Assembly: GCF_051020955.1 (NCBI RefSeq)
Contig: NW_027477059.1
Span: forward strand, 1 to 64,000
Origin: Megalopta genalis
Taxonomy: Eukaryota; Arthropoda; Insecta; Hymenoptera; Halictidae
DNA length: 64,000 nt
Reading direction: 5' to 3'
Both the position numbers and the translations under genes were made by a program. This document shows, piece by piece, positions 36,125 through 49,021 of the stretch; positions within the stretch are counted from its first letter, which is position 1, and the number at the start of each line of letters is the position of its first letter. The notes beneath the pieces were generated by a model, which searched no databases, was not told where the DNA came from, and saw nothing but the letters and a program-made list of their open reading frames with translations.

Positions 36125-38074
36125 GCATCTAATCAATGCGAAGTAGAAGGCTGATCTTCGAATCCATGCGAAGCAAATGGTTTAGCTTCAAATACTTGTG
36201 ATATACATGATTTAGTTTCAACAGCATGCGAAACAAACGAGTTAGATTCAAATCCATGCGAAACACATGATTTAGCTTCAAATCAATGCGAGCTAGGAGG
36301 CTTATCTCCGAATCCATGCGAAACAAATGGATTAGCTTCATATACTTGTGATATACATGATTTAGCTTCAACAGCATGCGAGACAAACGAGTTAACTTTA
36401 AATCCATGCGAAACACATGATTTAGCATCTAATCAATGCGAAGTAGAAGGCTGATCTTCGAATCCATGCGAAGCAAATGGTTTAGCTTCAAATACTTGTG
36501 ATATACATTATTTCGTTTCAACAGCATGCGAAACAAACGAGTTAGATTCAAATCCATGCGAAACACATGATGTAGCTTCAAATCAATGCGAAGTAGAAAG
36601 CTTATCTTCGAATCCATGCGAAACAAATGGTTTAGCTTCAAATACTTGTGATATACATGATTTAGCTTCAACTGCATGCGAAACAAACGAGTTAGCTTCA
36701 AATCCATGCGAAACAAATGACTTAGCAGCAAATCAATGCGAAGTAGAAGGCTGACCTTCGGATCCATGCGAAGCAAATGGTTTAGCTTCAAATACTTGTG
36801 ATATACATGATTTAGCTTCAACAGCATGCGAAGCAAACAAGTTATCTTCAAATCCAAGCGAAACACATGATTTATCTTCAAATCAATGCTAATTAGAAAG
36901 CTTAGCTTCAAATCCATGGGAATCAAATGGTTTAGCTTCAAATACTTGTGATATACATGATTTAGCTTCAACTGCTAGCGAAAAAACGAGTTAGCTTCAA
37001 ATCCAAGCGAAACACATGATTTAGCCTCAAATCAATGCGAAGTAGAAGGCTTAGCTTCGAATAAATGCGAAGCAAATTGTTTAGCTTCAAATACTTGTGA
37101 TACACTTGATTTAGCTGCAACTGCTAGCGAAAAAACGAGTTAGCTTCAAATCCAAGCGAAACACATGATTTAGCCTCAAATCAATGCGAAGTAGAAGGCT
37201 TAGCTTCGAATAAATGCGAAGCAAATTGTTTGGCTTCAAATACTTGTGGTACACTTGATTTAGCTTCAACAGCATGCGAAACAAACGAGTTAGATTCAAA
37301 TCCATGCGAAACACATGATGTAGCTTCAAATCAATGCGAAGTAGAAGGGTTACCATCGAATCCATGCGAAACAAATGGTTTAGCCGCAAATACTTGTGAT
37401 GTACATGATTCAGCTTCAACTGCATGCGAAACAGACGAGTTAGCTTCAAATCCATGCGGAACACATGATTTAGATTAAAATCAATGCGAAGTAGAAGGCT
37501 TATCATCGAATAAATGCGAAACAAATGATATAGCTTCAAATACTTGTGATATACATGATTTAGCTTCAACAGCATGTGAAACAAACGAGTTAGCTTCAAA
37601 CCCATGCGAAACACATGATTTAGCATCTAATCAATGAGAAGAAGAATGCTGATCTTCGCAATCCATGCGAAGCAAATGGTTTAGCTTCAAATACTTGTGA
37701 TACACTTGATTTAGCTTCAACTGCATGCGAGACAAACGAGTTAACTTCAAATCCATGCGAAACAAATGATTTAGCTTCAAATCAATGCGATGTGGAAGGC
37801 TAATCTTCGAATCCATGCGAAACAAATGGTTTAGCTTCAAATACTTGTGATATACATGATTTAGCTTCAACAGCATGCGAAACAAACGAGTTAGCTTCAA
37901 GTCCAAGCGAAAAACATGATTTATCATCAAGTCAACGCGAAGTTGACGGCTTAGCTTCAAATCCATGCGCAACGAATGATTTAGCTTCACATACTTGAGA
38001 ATATAAGTGATATAGCTTCAAATGCAGGTGAAACAAACGAGTTAGCTTCAAACCCATGCGAAACACATGATTTA

Positions 38075-38823
38075 GCATCTAATCAATGCGAAGTAGAAGG
38101 CTGATCTTCGAATCCATGCGAAGCAAATTGTTTAGCTTCAAATACTTGTGATACACTTGATTTAGCTTCAACAGCATGCGAAGCAAACGAGTTATCATCA
38201 AATCCAAGCGAAACACATGATTTATCTTCATATCAATGCTAAGTAGAAAGCTTAGCTTCAAATCCATGGGAATCAAATGGTTTAGCTTCAAATACTTGTG
38301 ATATACATGATTTAGCTTCAACTGCTAGCGAAAAAACGAGTTAGCTTCAAACCCATGCGAAGCACATGATTTAGCATCTAATCAATGCGAAGTAGAAGGC
38401 TGATCTTCGAATCCATGCGAAGCAAATTGTTTAGCTCCAAATACTTGTGATACACTTGATTTAGCTTCAACAGCATGCGAAATAAACGAGTTAGCTTCAA
38501 ATCCATGCGAAACACATGATTTAGCTTCAAATCAATGCGAATTAGAAGGGTTATCTTCGATTCCATGCGATACAAATGGTTTAGCTTCAAATAATTGTGA
38601 TATACATGATTTAGCTTCAACAGCATGCGAAACAAACGAGTTAGTTTCAAATCCATGCGAAACAAATGATTTAGCATCAAATCAATGCGAAGTAGAAGGC
38701 TGACCTTCGAATCCATGCGAAGCAAATGGTTTAGGTTCAAATACTTGTGATATACATGATTTAGTTCCTACAGCATGCGAAACAAACGAGTTAGAATCAA
38801 ATCCATGCGAAACACATGATTTA
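38075..38823. repeat. M749, copy 4
   Basis: Carries CCCATGCGAAGCACATG near 38351, shared only with the copy at 41523. It ends the left copy of the 3,448-bp duplication. Confidence 0.9.
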
Positions 38824-39572
38824 GCATCTAATCAATGCGAAGTAGAAGGCTGATCTTCGAATCCATGCGAAGCAAATTGTTTAGCTCCAAATACTTGTGA
38901 TACACTTGATTTAGCTTCAACAGCATGCGAAGCAAACGAGTTATCATCAAATCCAAGCGAAACACATGATTTATCTTCATATCAATGCTAAGTAGAAAGC
39001 TTAGCTTCAAATCCATGGGAATCAAATGGTTTAGCTTCAAATACTTGTGATATACATGATTTAGCTTCAACTGCTAGCGAAAAAACGAGTTAGCTTCAAA
39101 CCCATGCGAAACACATGATTTAGCATCTAATCAATGCGAAGTAGAAGGCTGATCTTCGAATCCATGCGAAGCAAATTGTTTAGCTCCAAATACTTGTGAT
39201 ACACTTGATTTAGCTTCAACAGCATGCGAAATAAACGAGTTAGCTTCAAATCCATGCGAAACACATGATTTAGCTTCAAATCAATGCGAATTAGAAGGGT
39301 TATCTTCGATTCCATGCGATACAAATGGTTTAGCTTCAAATAATTGTGATATACATGATTTAGCTTCAACAGCATGCGAAACAAACGAGTTAGTTTCAAA
39401 TCCATGCGAAACAAATGATTTAGCATCAAATCAATGCGAAGTAGAAGGCTGACCTTCGAATCCATGCGAAGCAAATGGTTTAGGTTCAAATACTTGTGAT
39501 ATACATGATTTAGTTCCTACAGCATGCGAAACAAGCGAGTTAGAATCAAATCCATGCGAAACACATGATTTA
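38824..39572. repeat. M749, copy 5
   Basis: Directly follows copy 4 head to tail and carries GAAACAAGCGAG near 39527 as in copy 3. It begins the right copy of the 3,448-bp duplication. Confidence 0.9.
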
Positions 39573-41522
39573 GCATCTAATCAATGCGAAGTAGAAGGCT
39601 GATCTTCGAATCCATGCGAAGCAAATGGTTTAGCTTCAAATACTTGTGATATACATGATTTAGTTTCAACAGCATGCGAAACAAACGAGTTAGATTCAAA
39701 TCCATGCGAAACACATGATTTAGCTTCAAATCAATGCGAGCTAGGAGGCTTATCTCCGAATCCATGCGAAACAAATGGATTAGCTTCATATACTTGTGAT
39801 ATACATGATTTAGCTTCAACAGCATGCGAGACAAACGAGTTAACTTTAAATCCATGCGAAACACATGATTTAGCATCTAATCAATGCGAAGTAGAAGGCT
39901 GATCTTCGAATCCATGCGAAGCAAATGGTTTAGCTTCAAATACTTGTGATATACATTATTTCGTTTCAACAGCATGCGAAACAAACGAGTTAGATTCAAA
40001 TCCATGCGAAACACATGATGTAGCTTCAAATCAATGCGAAGTAGAAAGCTTATCTTCGAATCCATGCGAAACAAATGGTTTAGCTTCAAATACTTGTGAT
40101 ATACATGATTTAGCTTCAACTGCATGCGAAACAAACGAGTTAGCTTCAAATCCATGCGAAACAAATGACTTAGCAGCAAATCAATGCGAAGTAGAAGGCT
40201 GACCTTCGGATCCATGCGAAGCAAATGGTTTAGCTTCAAATACTTGTGATATACATGATTTAGCTTCAACAGCATGCGAAGCAAACAAGTTATCTTCAAA
40301 TCCAAGCGAAACACATGATTTATCTTCAAATCAATGCTAATTAGAAAGCTTAGCTTCAAATCCATGGGAATCAAATGGTTTAGCTTCAAATACTTGTGAT
40401 ATACATGATTTAGCTTCAACTGCTAGCGAAAAAACGAGTTAGCTTCAAATCCAAGCGAAACACATGATTTAGCCTCAAATCAATGCGAAGTAGAAGGCTT
40501 AGCTTCGAATAAATGCGAAGCAAATTGTTTAGCTTCAAATACTTGTGATACACTTGATTTAGCTGCAACTGCTAGCGAAAAAACGAGTTAGCTTCAAATC
40601 CAAGCGAAACACATGATTTAGCCTCAAATCAATGCGAAGTAGAAGGCTTAGCTTCGAATAAATGCGAAGCAAATTGTTTGGCTTCAAATACTTGTGGTAC
40701 ACTTGATTTAGCTTCAACAGCATGCGAAACAAACGAGTTAGATTCAAATCCATGCGAAACACATGATGTAGCTTCAAATCAATGCGAAGTAGAAGGGTTA
40801 CCATCGAATCCATGCGAAACAAATGGTTTAGCCGCAAATACTTGTGATGTACATGATTCAGCTTCAACTGCATGCGAAACAGACGAGTTAGCTTCAAATC
40901 CATGCGGAACACATGATTTAGATTAAAATCAATGCGAAGTAGAAGGCTTATCATCGAATAAATGCGAAACAAATGATATAGCTTCAAATACTTGTGATAT
41001 ACATGATTTAGCTTCAACAGCATGTGAAACAAACGAGTTAGCTTCAAACCCATGCGAAACACATGATTTAGCATCTAATCAATGAGAAGAAGAATGCTGA
41101 TCTTCGCAATCCATGCGAAGCAAATGGTTTAGCTTCAAATACTTGTGATACACTTGATTTAGCTTCAACTGCATGCGAGACAAACGAGTTAACTTCAAAT
41201 CCATGCGAAACAAATGATTTAGCTTCAAATCAATGCGATGTGGAAGGCTAATCTTCGAATCCATGCGAAACAAATGGTTTAGCTTCAAATACTTGTGATA
41301 TACATGATTTAGCTTCAACAGCATGCGAAACAAACGAGTTAGCTTCAAGTCCAAGCGAAAAACATGATTTATCATCAAGTCAACGCGAAGTTGACGGCTT
41401 AGCTTCAAATCCATGCGCAACGAATGATTTAGCTTCACATACTTGAGAATATAAGTGATATAGCTTCAAATGCAGGTGAAACAAACGAGTTAGCTTCAAA
41501 CCCATGCGAAACACATGATTTA

Positions 41523-42271
41523 GCATCTAATCAATGCGAAGTAGAAGGCTGATCTTCGAATCCATGCGAAGCAAATTGTTTAGCTTCAAATACTTGTGAT
41601 ACACTTGATTTAGCTTCAACAGCATGCGAAGCAAACGAGTTATCATCAAATCCAAGCGAAACACATGATTTATCTTCATATCAATGCTAAGTAGAAAGCT
41701 TAGCTTCAAATCCATGGGAATCAAATGGTTTAGCTTCAAATACTTGTGATATACATGATTTAGCTTCAACTGCTAGCGAAAAAACGAGTTAGCTTCAAAC
41801 CCATGCGAAGCACATGATTTAGCATCTAATCAATGCGAAGTAGAAGGCTGATCTTCGAATCCATGCGAAGCAAATTGTTTAGCTCCAAATACTTGTGATA
41901 CACTTGATTTAGCTTCAACAGCATGCGAAATAAACGAGTTAGCTTCAAATCCATGCGAAACACATGATTTAGCTTCAAATCAATGCGAATTAGAAGGGTT
42001 ATCTTCGATTCCATGCGATACAAATGGTTTAGCTTCAAATAATTGTGATATACATGATTTAGCTTCAACAGCATGCGAAACAAACGAGTTAGTTTCAAAT
42101 CCATGCGAAACAAATGATTTAGCATCAAATCAATGCGAAGTAGAAGGCTGACCTTCGAATCCATGCGAAGCAAATGGTTTAGGTTCAAATACTTGTGATA
42201 TACATGATTTAGTTCCTACAGCATGCGAAACAAACGAGTTAGAATCAAATCCATGCGAAACACATGATTTA
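41523..42271. repeat. M749, copy 6
   Basis: It matches copy 4, including CCCATGCGAAGCACATG near 41801. The next large module starts at 42272 without a second M749. Confidence 0.9.
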
Positions 42272-45200
42272 GCATCTAATCAATGCGAAGTAGAAGGCTG
42301 ATCTTCGAATCCATGCGAAGCAAATGGTTTAGCTTCAAATACTTGTGATATACATGATTTAGTTTCAACAGCATGCGAAACAAACGAGTTAGATTCAAAT
42401 CCATGCGAAACACATGATTTAGCTTCAAATCAATGCGAGCTAGGAGGCTTATCTCCGAATCCATGCGAAACAAATGGATTAGCTTCATATACTTGTGATA
42501 TACATGATTTAGCTTCAACAGCATGCGAGACAAACGAGTTAACTTTAAATCCATGCGAAACACATGATTTAGCATCTAATCAATGCGAAGTAGAAGGCTG
42601 ATCTTCGAATCCATGCGAAGCAAATGGTTTAGCTTCAAATACTTGTGATATACATTATTTCGTTTCAACAGCATGCGAAACAAACGAGTTAGATTCAAAT
42701 CCATGCGAAACACATGATGTAGCTTCAAATCAATGCGAAGTAGAAAGCTTATCTTCGAATCCATGCGAAACAAATGGTTTAGCTTCAAATACTTGTGATA
42801 TACATGATTTAGCTTCAACTGCATGCGAAACAAACGAGTTAGCTTCAAATCCATGCGAAACAAATGACTTAGCAGCAAATCAATGCGAAGTAGAAGGCTG
42901 ACCTTCGGATCCATGCGAAGCAAATGGTTTAGCTTCAAATACTTGTGATATACATGATTTAGCTTCAACAGCATGCGAAGCAAACAAGTTATCTTCAAAT
43001 CCAAGCGAAACACATGATTTATCTTCAAATCAATGCTAATTAGAAAGCTTAGCTTCAAATCCATGGGAATCAAATGGTTTAGCTTCAAATACTTGTGATA
43101 TACATGATTTAGCTTCAACTGCTAGCGAAAAAACGAGTTAGCTTCAAATCCAAGCGAAACACATGATTTAGCCTCAAATCAATGCGAAGTAGAAGGCTTA
43201 GCTTCGAATAAATGCGAAGCAAATTGTTTAGCTTCAAATACTTGTGGTACACTTGATTTAGCTTCAACAGCATGCGAAGCAAACGAGTTAGCATCAAATC
43301 CATGCGAACACATGATTTAGCTACAAATCAATGCGAATTAGAAGGGTTATCTTGGAATCCATGCGAAACAAATGGTTTAGCTTCAAATACTTGTGATATA
43401 CATGATTTAGCTTCAACAGCATTGGAAACAAACGAGTTAACTTCAAGTCCAAGCGAAAAACATGATTTATCATCAAGTCAACGCGAAGTTGACGGCTTAG
43501 CTTCAAATCCATGCGAAACGAATGATTTAGCTTCACATACTTGAGAATATAAATGATATAGCTTCAAATGCAGGTGAAACAAACGAGTTAGCTTCAAGTC
43601 CAAGCGAAAAACATGATTTATCATCAAGTCAACGCGAAGTTGACGGCTTAGCTTCAAATCCATGCGAAACGAATGATTTAGCTTCACATATTTGAAAATA
43701 TAAGTGATATGGCTTCAAATGCAGGCGAAACAAACGAGTTAGCTTCAAACCCATGCGATGCACATGATTTAGCATCTAATCAATGCGAAGTAGAAGGCTG
43801 ATCTTCGAATCCATGCGAAGCAAATGGTTTAGCTTCAAATACTTGTGATATACATTATTTCGTTTCAACAGCATGCGAAACAAACGAGTTAGATTCAAAT
43901 CCATGCGAAACACATGATGTAGCTTCAAATCAATGCGAAGTAGAAGGGTTACCTTCGAATCCATGCGAAACAAATGGTTTAGCCGCAAATACTTGTGATG
44001 TACATGATTCAGCTTCAACTGCATGCGAAACAGACGAGTTAGCTTCAAATCCATGCGGAACACATGATTTAGATTAAAATCAATGCGAAGTAGAAGGCTT
44101 ATCTTCGAATAAATGCGAAACAAATGATATAGCTTCAAATACTTGTGATATACATGATTTAGCTTCAACAGCATGTGAAACAAACGAGTTAGCTTCAAAC
44201 CCATGCGAAACACATGATTTAGCATCTAATCAATGAGAAGTAGAATGCTGATCTTCGCAATCCATGCGAAGCAAATGGTTTAGCTTCAAATACTTGTTAT
44301 ATACATGATTTAGCTTCAACAGCATGCGAAGCAAACAAGTTATCTTCAAATCCAAGCGAAACACATGATTTATCTTCAAATCAATGCTAAGTAGAAAGCT
44401 TAGCTTCAAATCCATGGGAATCAAATGGTTTAGCTTCAAATACTTGTGATATACATGATTTAGCTTCAACTGCTAGCGAAAAAAACGAGTTAGCTTCAAA
44501 TCCAAGCGAAACACATGATTTAGCCTCAAATCAATGCGAAGTAGAAGGCTTAGCTTCGAATAAATGCGAAGCAAATTGTTTAGCTTCATATACTTGTGAT
44601 ACACTTGATTTAGCTGCAACTGCTAGCGAAAAAACGAGTTAGCTTCAAATCCAAGCGAAACACATGATTTAGCCTCAAATCAATGCGAAGTAGAAGGCTT
44701 AGCTTCGAATAAATGCGAAGCAAATTGTTTAGCTTCAAATACTTGTGGTACACTTGATTTAGCTTCAACAGCATGCGAAGCAAACGAGTTAGCATCAAAT
44801 CCATGCGAACACATGATTTAGCTACAAATCAATGCGAATTAGAAGGGTTATCTTGGAATCCATGCGAAACAAATGGTTTAGCTTCAAATACTTGTGATAT
44901 ACATGATTTAGCTTCAACAGCATTGGAAACAAACGAGTTAACTTCAAGTCCAAGCGAAAAACATGATTTATCATCAAGTCAACGCGAAGTTGACGGCTTA
45001 GCTTCAAATCCATGCGAAACGAATGATTTAGCTTCACATACTTGAGAATATAAATGATATAGCTTCAAATTCAGGTGAAACAAACGAGTTAGCTTCAAGT
45101 CCAAGCGAAAAACATGATTTATCATCAAGTCAACGCGAAGTTGACGGCTTAGCTTCAAATCCATGCGAAACGAATGATTTAGCTTCACATATTTGAAAAT

Positions 45201-46021
45201 ATAAGTGATATGGCTTCAAATGCAGGCGAAACAAACGAGTTAGCTTCAAACCCATGCGATGCACATGATTTAGCATCTAATCAATGCGAAGTAGAAAGCT
45301 GATCTTCGAATCCATGCGAAGCAAATGGTTTAGCTTCAAATACTTGTGATATACATTATTTCGTTTCAACAGCATGCGAAACAAACGAGTTAGATTCAAA
45401 TCCATGCGAAACACATGATGTAGCTTCAAATCAATGCGAAGTAGAAGGGTTACTTCGAATCCATGCGAAACAAATGGTTTAGCCGCAAATACTTGTGATG
45501 TACATGATTCAGCTTCAACTGCATGCGAAACAGACGAGTTAGCTTCAAACCCATGCGAAACACATGATTTAGCATCTAATCAATGCGAAGTAGAAGGCTG
45601 ATCTTCGAATCCATGCGAAGCAAATTGTTTAGCTCCAAATACTTGTGATACACTTGATTTAGCTTCAACAGCATGCGAAATAAACGAGTTAGCTTCAAAT
45701 CCATGCGAAACACATGATTTAGCTTCAAATCAATGCGAATTAGAAGGGTTATCTTCGATTCCATGCGATACAAATGGTTTAGCTTCAAATAATTGTGATA
45801 TACATGATTTAGCTTCAACAGCATGCGAAACAAACGAGTTAGTTTCAAATCCATGCGAAACAAATGATTTAGCATCAAATCAATGCGAAGTAGAAGGCTG
45901 ACCTTCGAATCCATGCGAAGCAAATGGTTTAGGTTCAAATACTTGTGATATACATGATTTAGTTCCTACAGCATGCGAAACAAACGAGTTAGAATCAAAT
46001 CCATGCGAAACACATGATTTA
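42272..46021. repeat. Mosaic module after the 3,448-bp duplication
   Basis: Begins with the GAGCTAGGAGGC block without a full M749, then resembles the second module (32825 onward), then has two successive hairpin-cassette blocks. The last 450 bp of an M749 returns at 45572. A one-base deletion gives GGTTACTTCGAATCC near 45449. Confidence 0.75.
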
Positions 46022-47130
46022 GCATCTAATCAATGCGAAGTAGAAGGCTGATCTTCGAATCCATGCGAAGCAAATGGTTTAGCTTCAAATACTTGTGATA
46101 TACATGATTTAGTTTCAACAGCATGCGAAACAAACGAGTTAGATTCAAATCCATGCGAAACACATGATTTAGCTTCAAATCAATGCGAGCTAGGAGGCTT
46201 ATCTCCGAATCCATGCGAAACAAATGGATTAGCTTCATATACTTGTGATATACATGATTTAGCTTCAACAGCATGCGAGACAAACGAGTTAACTTTAAAT
46301 CCATGCGAAACACATGATTTAGCATCTAATCAATGCGAAGTAGAAGGCTGATCTTCGAATCCATGCGAAGCAAATGGTTTAGCTTCAAATACTTGTGATA
46401 TACATTATTTCGTTTCAACAGCATGCGAAACAAACGAGTTAGATTCAAATCCATGCGAAACACATGATGTAGCTTCAAATCAATGCGAAGTAGAAAGCTT
46501 ATCTTCGAATCCATGCGAAACAAATGGTTTAGCTTCAAATACTTGTGATATACATGATTTAGCTTCAACAGCATGCGAAACAAACGAGTTAGCTTCAAAT
46601 CCATGCGAAACACATGATTTAGATTAAAATCAATGCGAAGTAGAAGGCTTATCTTCGAATAAATGCGAAACAAATGATATAGCTTCAAATACTTGTGATA
46701 TACATGATTTAGTTCCAACAGCATGCGAAACAAACGAGTTAGAATCAAATCCATGCGAAACAAATGATTTAGCTTCAAATCAATGCGAAGTAGAAGGCTT
46801 ATCTTCGAATCCATGCGAAACAAATGGATTATCTTCAAATACTTGTGATATACATGATTTAGCTTCAACAGCATGCGAAACAAACGAGTTAGCTTCAAAT
46901 CCATGCGAAACACATGATTTAGCTTCAAAGCAATGCGAAGTAGAAGGGTTATCTTCGAATCCATGCGAAACAAATGGTTTAGCTGCAAATACTTGTGATA
47001 TACATGATTTAGCTTCAACTGCTAGCGAAAAAACGAGTTAGCTTCAAATCCAAGCGAAACACATGATTTAGCCTCAAATCAATGCGAAGTAGAAGGCTTA
47101 GCTTCGAATAAATGCGAAACAAATGGTTTA

Positions 47131-47626
47131 GCTTCAAATACTTGTGATATACATGATTTAGCTTCAACTGCATGCGAAACAAACGAGTTAGCTTCAAGTC
47201 CAAACGAAACACATGATTTATCTTCCATGCATTGCGTAGTAGAAGGTTTAACTACAAATCCATGCGATTCAAGTGATTTAGGTTAAAATACTTGCTATAT
47301 AATGGATTTAGCTTCAACTGGAAGCGAGACAAACGAGTTAGCTTCACATTCATGCGAAACACATGATTTAGATTCAAATCAATGCGAGGTAAAAGCTTTG
47401 TCTTCAAATCCATGCGAAACAAATGATTTAGCTTCAAATACTTTCGATATAAATGATTTAGATTCAACTGCATGCGAAACAAACGAGTTAACTTCAAATC
47501 CATGCGAAACACATGATATAGTTTCAAATCAATGCGAAGAAGAAGACTGATCTTCAAATCCATGTGAAACGAATAGTTTAGCTTCCAAAACTTTTGATAT
47601 ACATGATTTAGCTTCAACAGCATGCG
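47131..47626. repeat. 1,350-bp-offset duplication, left copy
   Basis: Shares with 48481-48976 a set of variants seen nowhere earlier: TCTTCCATGCATTGCG, GGTTTAACTACAAATCC, GGTTAAAATAC, GCTATATAATGG, CAACTGGAAGCGAG, GGTAAAAGCTTTG and CTTTCGATATAAATG. Its source looks more diverged than the neighbouring modules. Confidence 0.9.
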
Positions 47627-48562
47627 AAACAAACGAGTTAGCTTCAAATCCATGCGAAACACATGATTTAGCTTCAAATCAATGCGAATTAGAAGGGTTA
47701 TCTTGGAATCCATGCGAAACGTATGATATAGCTTCAAATACTTGTGATATACATTATTTAGCTTCCACAGCATCCGAAACAAACGAGTTAGATTCAAATC
47801 CATGCGAAACACATGATTTAGCTTCAAATCAATGCGAAGTAGAAGGCTTATCTTCGAATCCATGCGAAACAAACGGATTAGCTTCTTATACTTGTGATAT
47901 ACATGATTTAGCTTCAACAGCATGCGAAATAAACGAGTTAGATTCAAATCCATGCGAAACACATGATTTAGCTTCAAATCAATGCGAAGTAGAAGGGTTA
48001 CCTTCGTATCGATGCGAAACAAATGGTTTAGCTGCAAATACTTGTGATGTACATGATTCAGCTTCAACTGCATGCGAAACAAACGACTTAGCTTCAAATC
48101 CATGCGAAACACATGATTTAGATTAAAATCAATGCGAAGTAGAAGGCTTATCTTCGAATCCATGCGAAACAAATGGTTCAGCTTCAAATACTTGTGATAT
48201 ACATGATTTAGCTTCAACTGCATGCGAAACAAACGTGTTAGCTTAAAATCCATGCGGGACACATGATTTAGCTTCAAATCTATGCGAAGTAGAAGGCTCA
48301 TCTTCGAATCCATGCGAAACAAATGGTTTAGCTTCAAATACTTGTGATGTACATGATTCAGCTTCAACTGCATGCGAAACAAACGACTTAGCTTCAAATC
48401 CATGCGAAACACATGATTTAGATTAAAATCAATGCGAAGTAGAAGGCTTATCTTCGAATCCATGCGAAACAAATGGTTCAGCTTCAAATACTTGTGATAT
48501 ACATGATTTAGCTTCAACTGCATGCGAAACAAACGAGTTAGCTTCAAGTCCAAACGAAACAC
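47252..48562 (-). other. Longest reverse open stretch (436 codons), not called as a gene
   Basis: It consists only of ten-residue repeats such as LKLNHVFRMD and LKLTRLFRML, basic and hydrophobic, with no other domain. It is open because no CTA-bearing variant unit (GCATCTAATC or GCTACAAATC, each giving TAG on this strand) lies between its ends. The similar 420-codon stretch at 57157-58419 has the same explanation. Confidence 0.12.
48031..48510. repeat. 300-bp direct duplication
   Basis: The sequence from CTTGTGATGTACATGATTC at 48040 to the TTAGATTAAAATC unit and GGTTCAGCTTC is repeated at offset 300 (48340 onward). It is two 150-bp repeats long, the smallest clear recent duplication here. 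Confidence 0.8.
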
Positions 48563-48976
48563 ATGATTTATCTTCCATGCATTGCGTTGTAGAAGGTTTA
48601 ACTACAAATCCATGCGATTCAAGTGATTTAGGTTAAAATACATGCTATATAATGGATTTAGCTTCAACTGGAAGCGAGACAAACGAGTTAGCTTCACATT
48701 CATGCGGAACACATGATTTAGATTCAAATCAATGCGAGGTAAAAGCTTTGTCTTCAAATCCATGCGAAACAAATGATTTAGCTTCAAATACTTTCGATAT
48801 AAATGATTTAGATTCAACTGCATGCGAAACAAACGAGTTAACTTCAAATCCATGCGAAACACATGATTTAGTTTCAAATCAATGCGAAGTAGAAGACTGA
48901 CCTTCAAATCCATGTGAAACGAATAGTTTAGCTTCCAAAACTTTTGATATACATGATTTAGCTTCAACAGCATGCG
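48481..48976. repeat. 1,350-bp-offset duplication, right copy
   Basis: Second copy of 47131-47626 with a few point differences (GCGTTGTAG for GCGTAGTAG, CATGCTAT for CTTGCTAT). It ends at about 48977, where GCATGCGAAGC replaces GCATGCGAAAC. Confidence 0.9.
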
Positions 48977-49021
48977 AAGCAAACGAGTCATCTTCAAATC
49001 CAAGCGAAACACATGATTTAG

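Larger units (their letters stand above)
35376..38823. repeat. 3,448-bp tandem duplication, left copy
   Basis: The block from GCATCTAATC at 35376 to the base before 38824 is repeated directly at 38824-42271. Private variants agree at exactly the same offset: GAAACAAGCGAG (36080 and 39528), CCCATGCGAAGCACATG (38351 and 41799), and AATCAATGAGAAGAAGAATGC (37629 and 41077). I found no difference in the lines I compared. The length is 115 units less two bases. Confidence 0.92.
38824..42271. repeat. 3,448-bp tandem duplication, right copy
   Basis: Right copy of the duplication described at 35376. It is the longest near-identical block in the window and probably its youngest event. Confidence 0.92.

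Noticed and set aside
47252..48562. Reverse-strand gene of 436 codons (and 420 codons at 57157-58419)
   Set aside because: Its length is explained by chance absence of CTA-bearing units. The predicted peptide is only a basic hydrophobic decapeptide, and the antisense frames are equally open.
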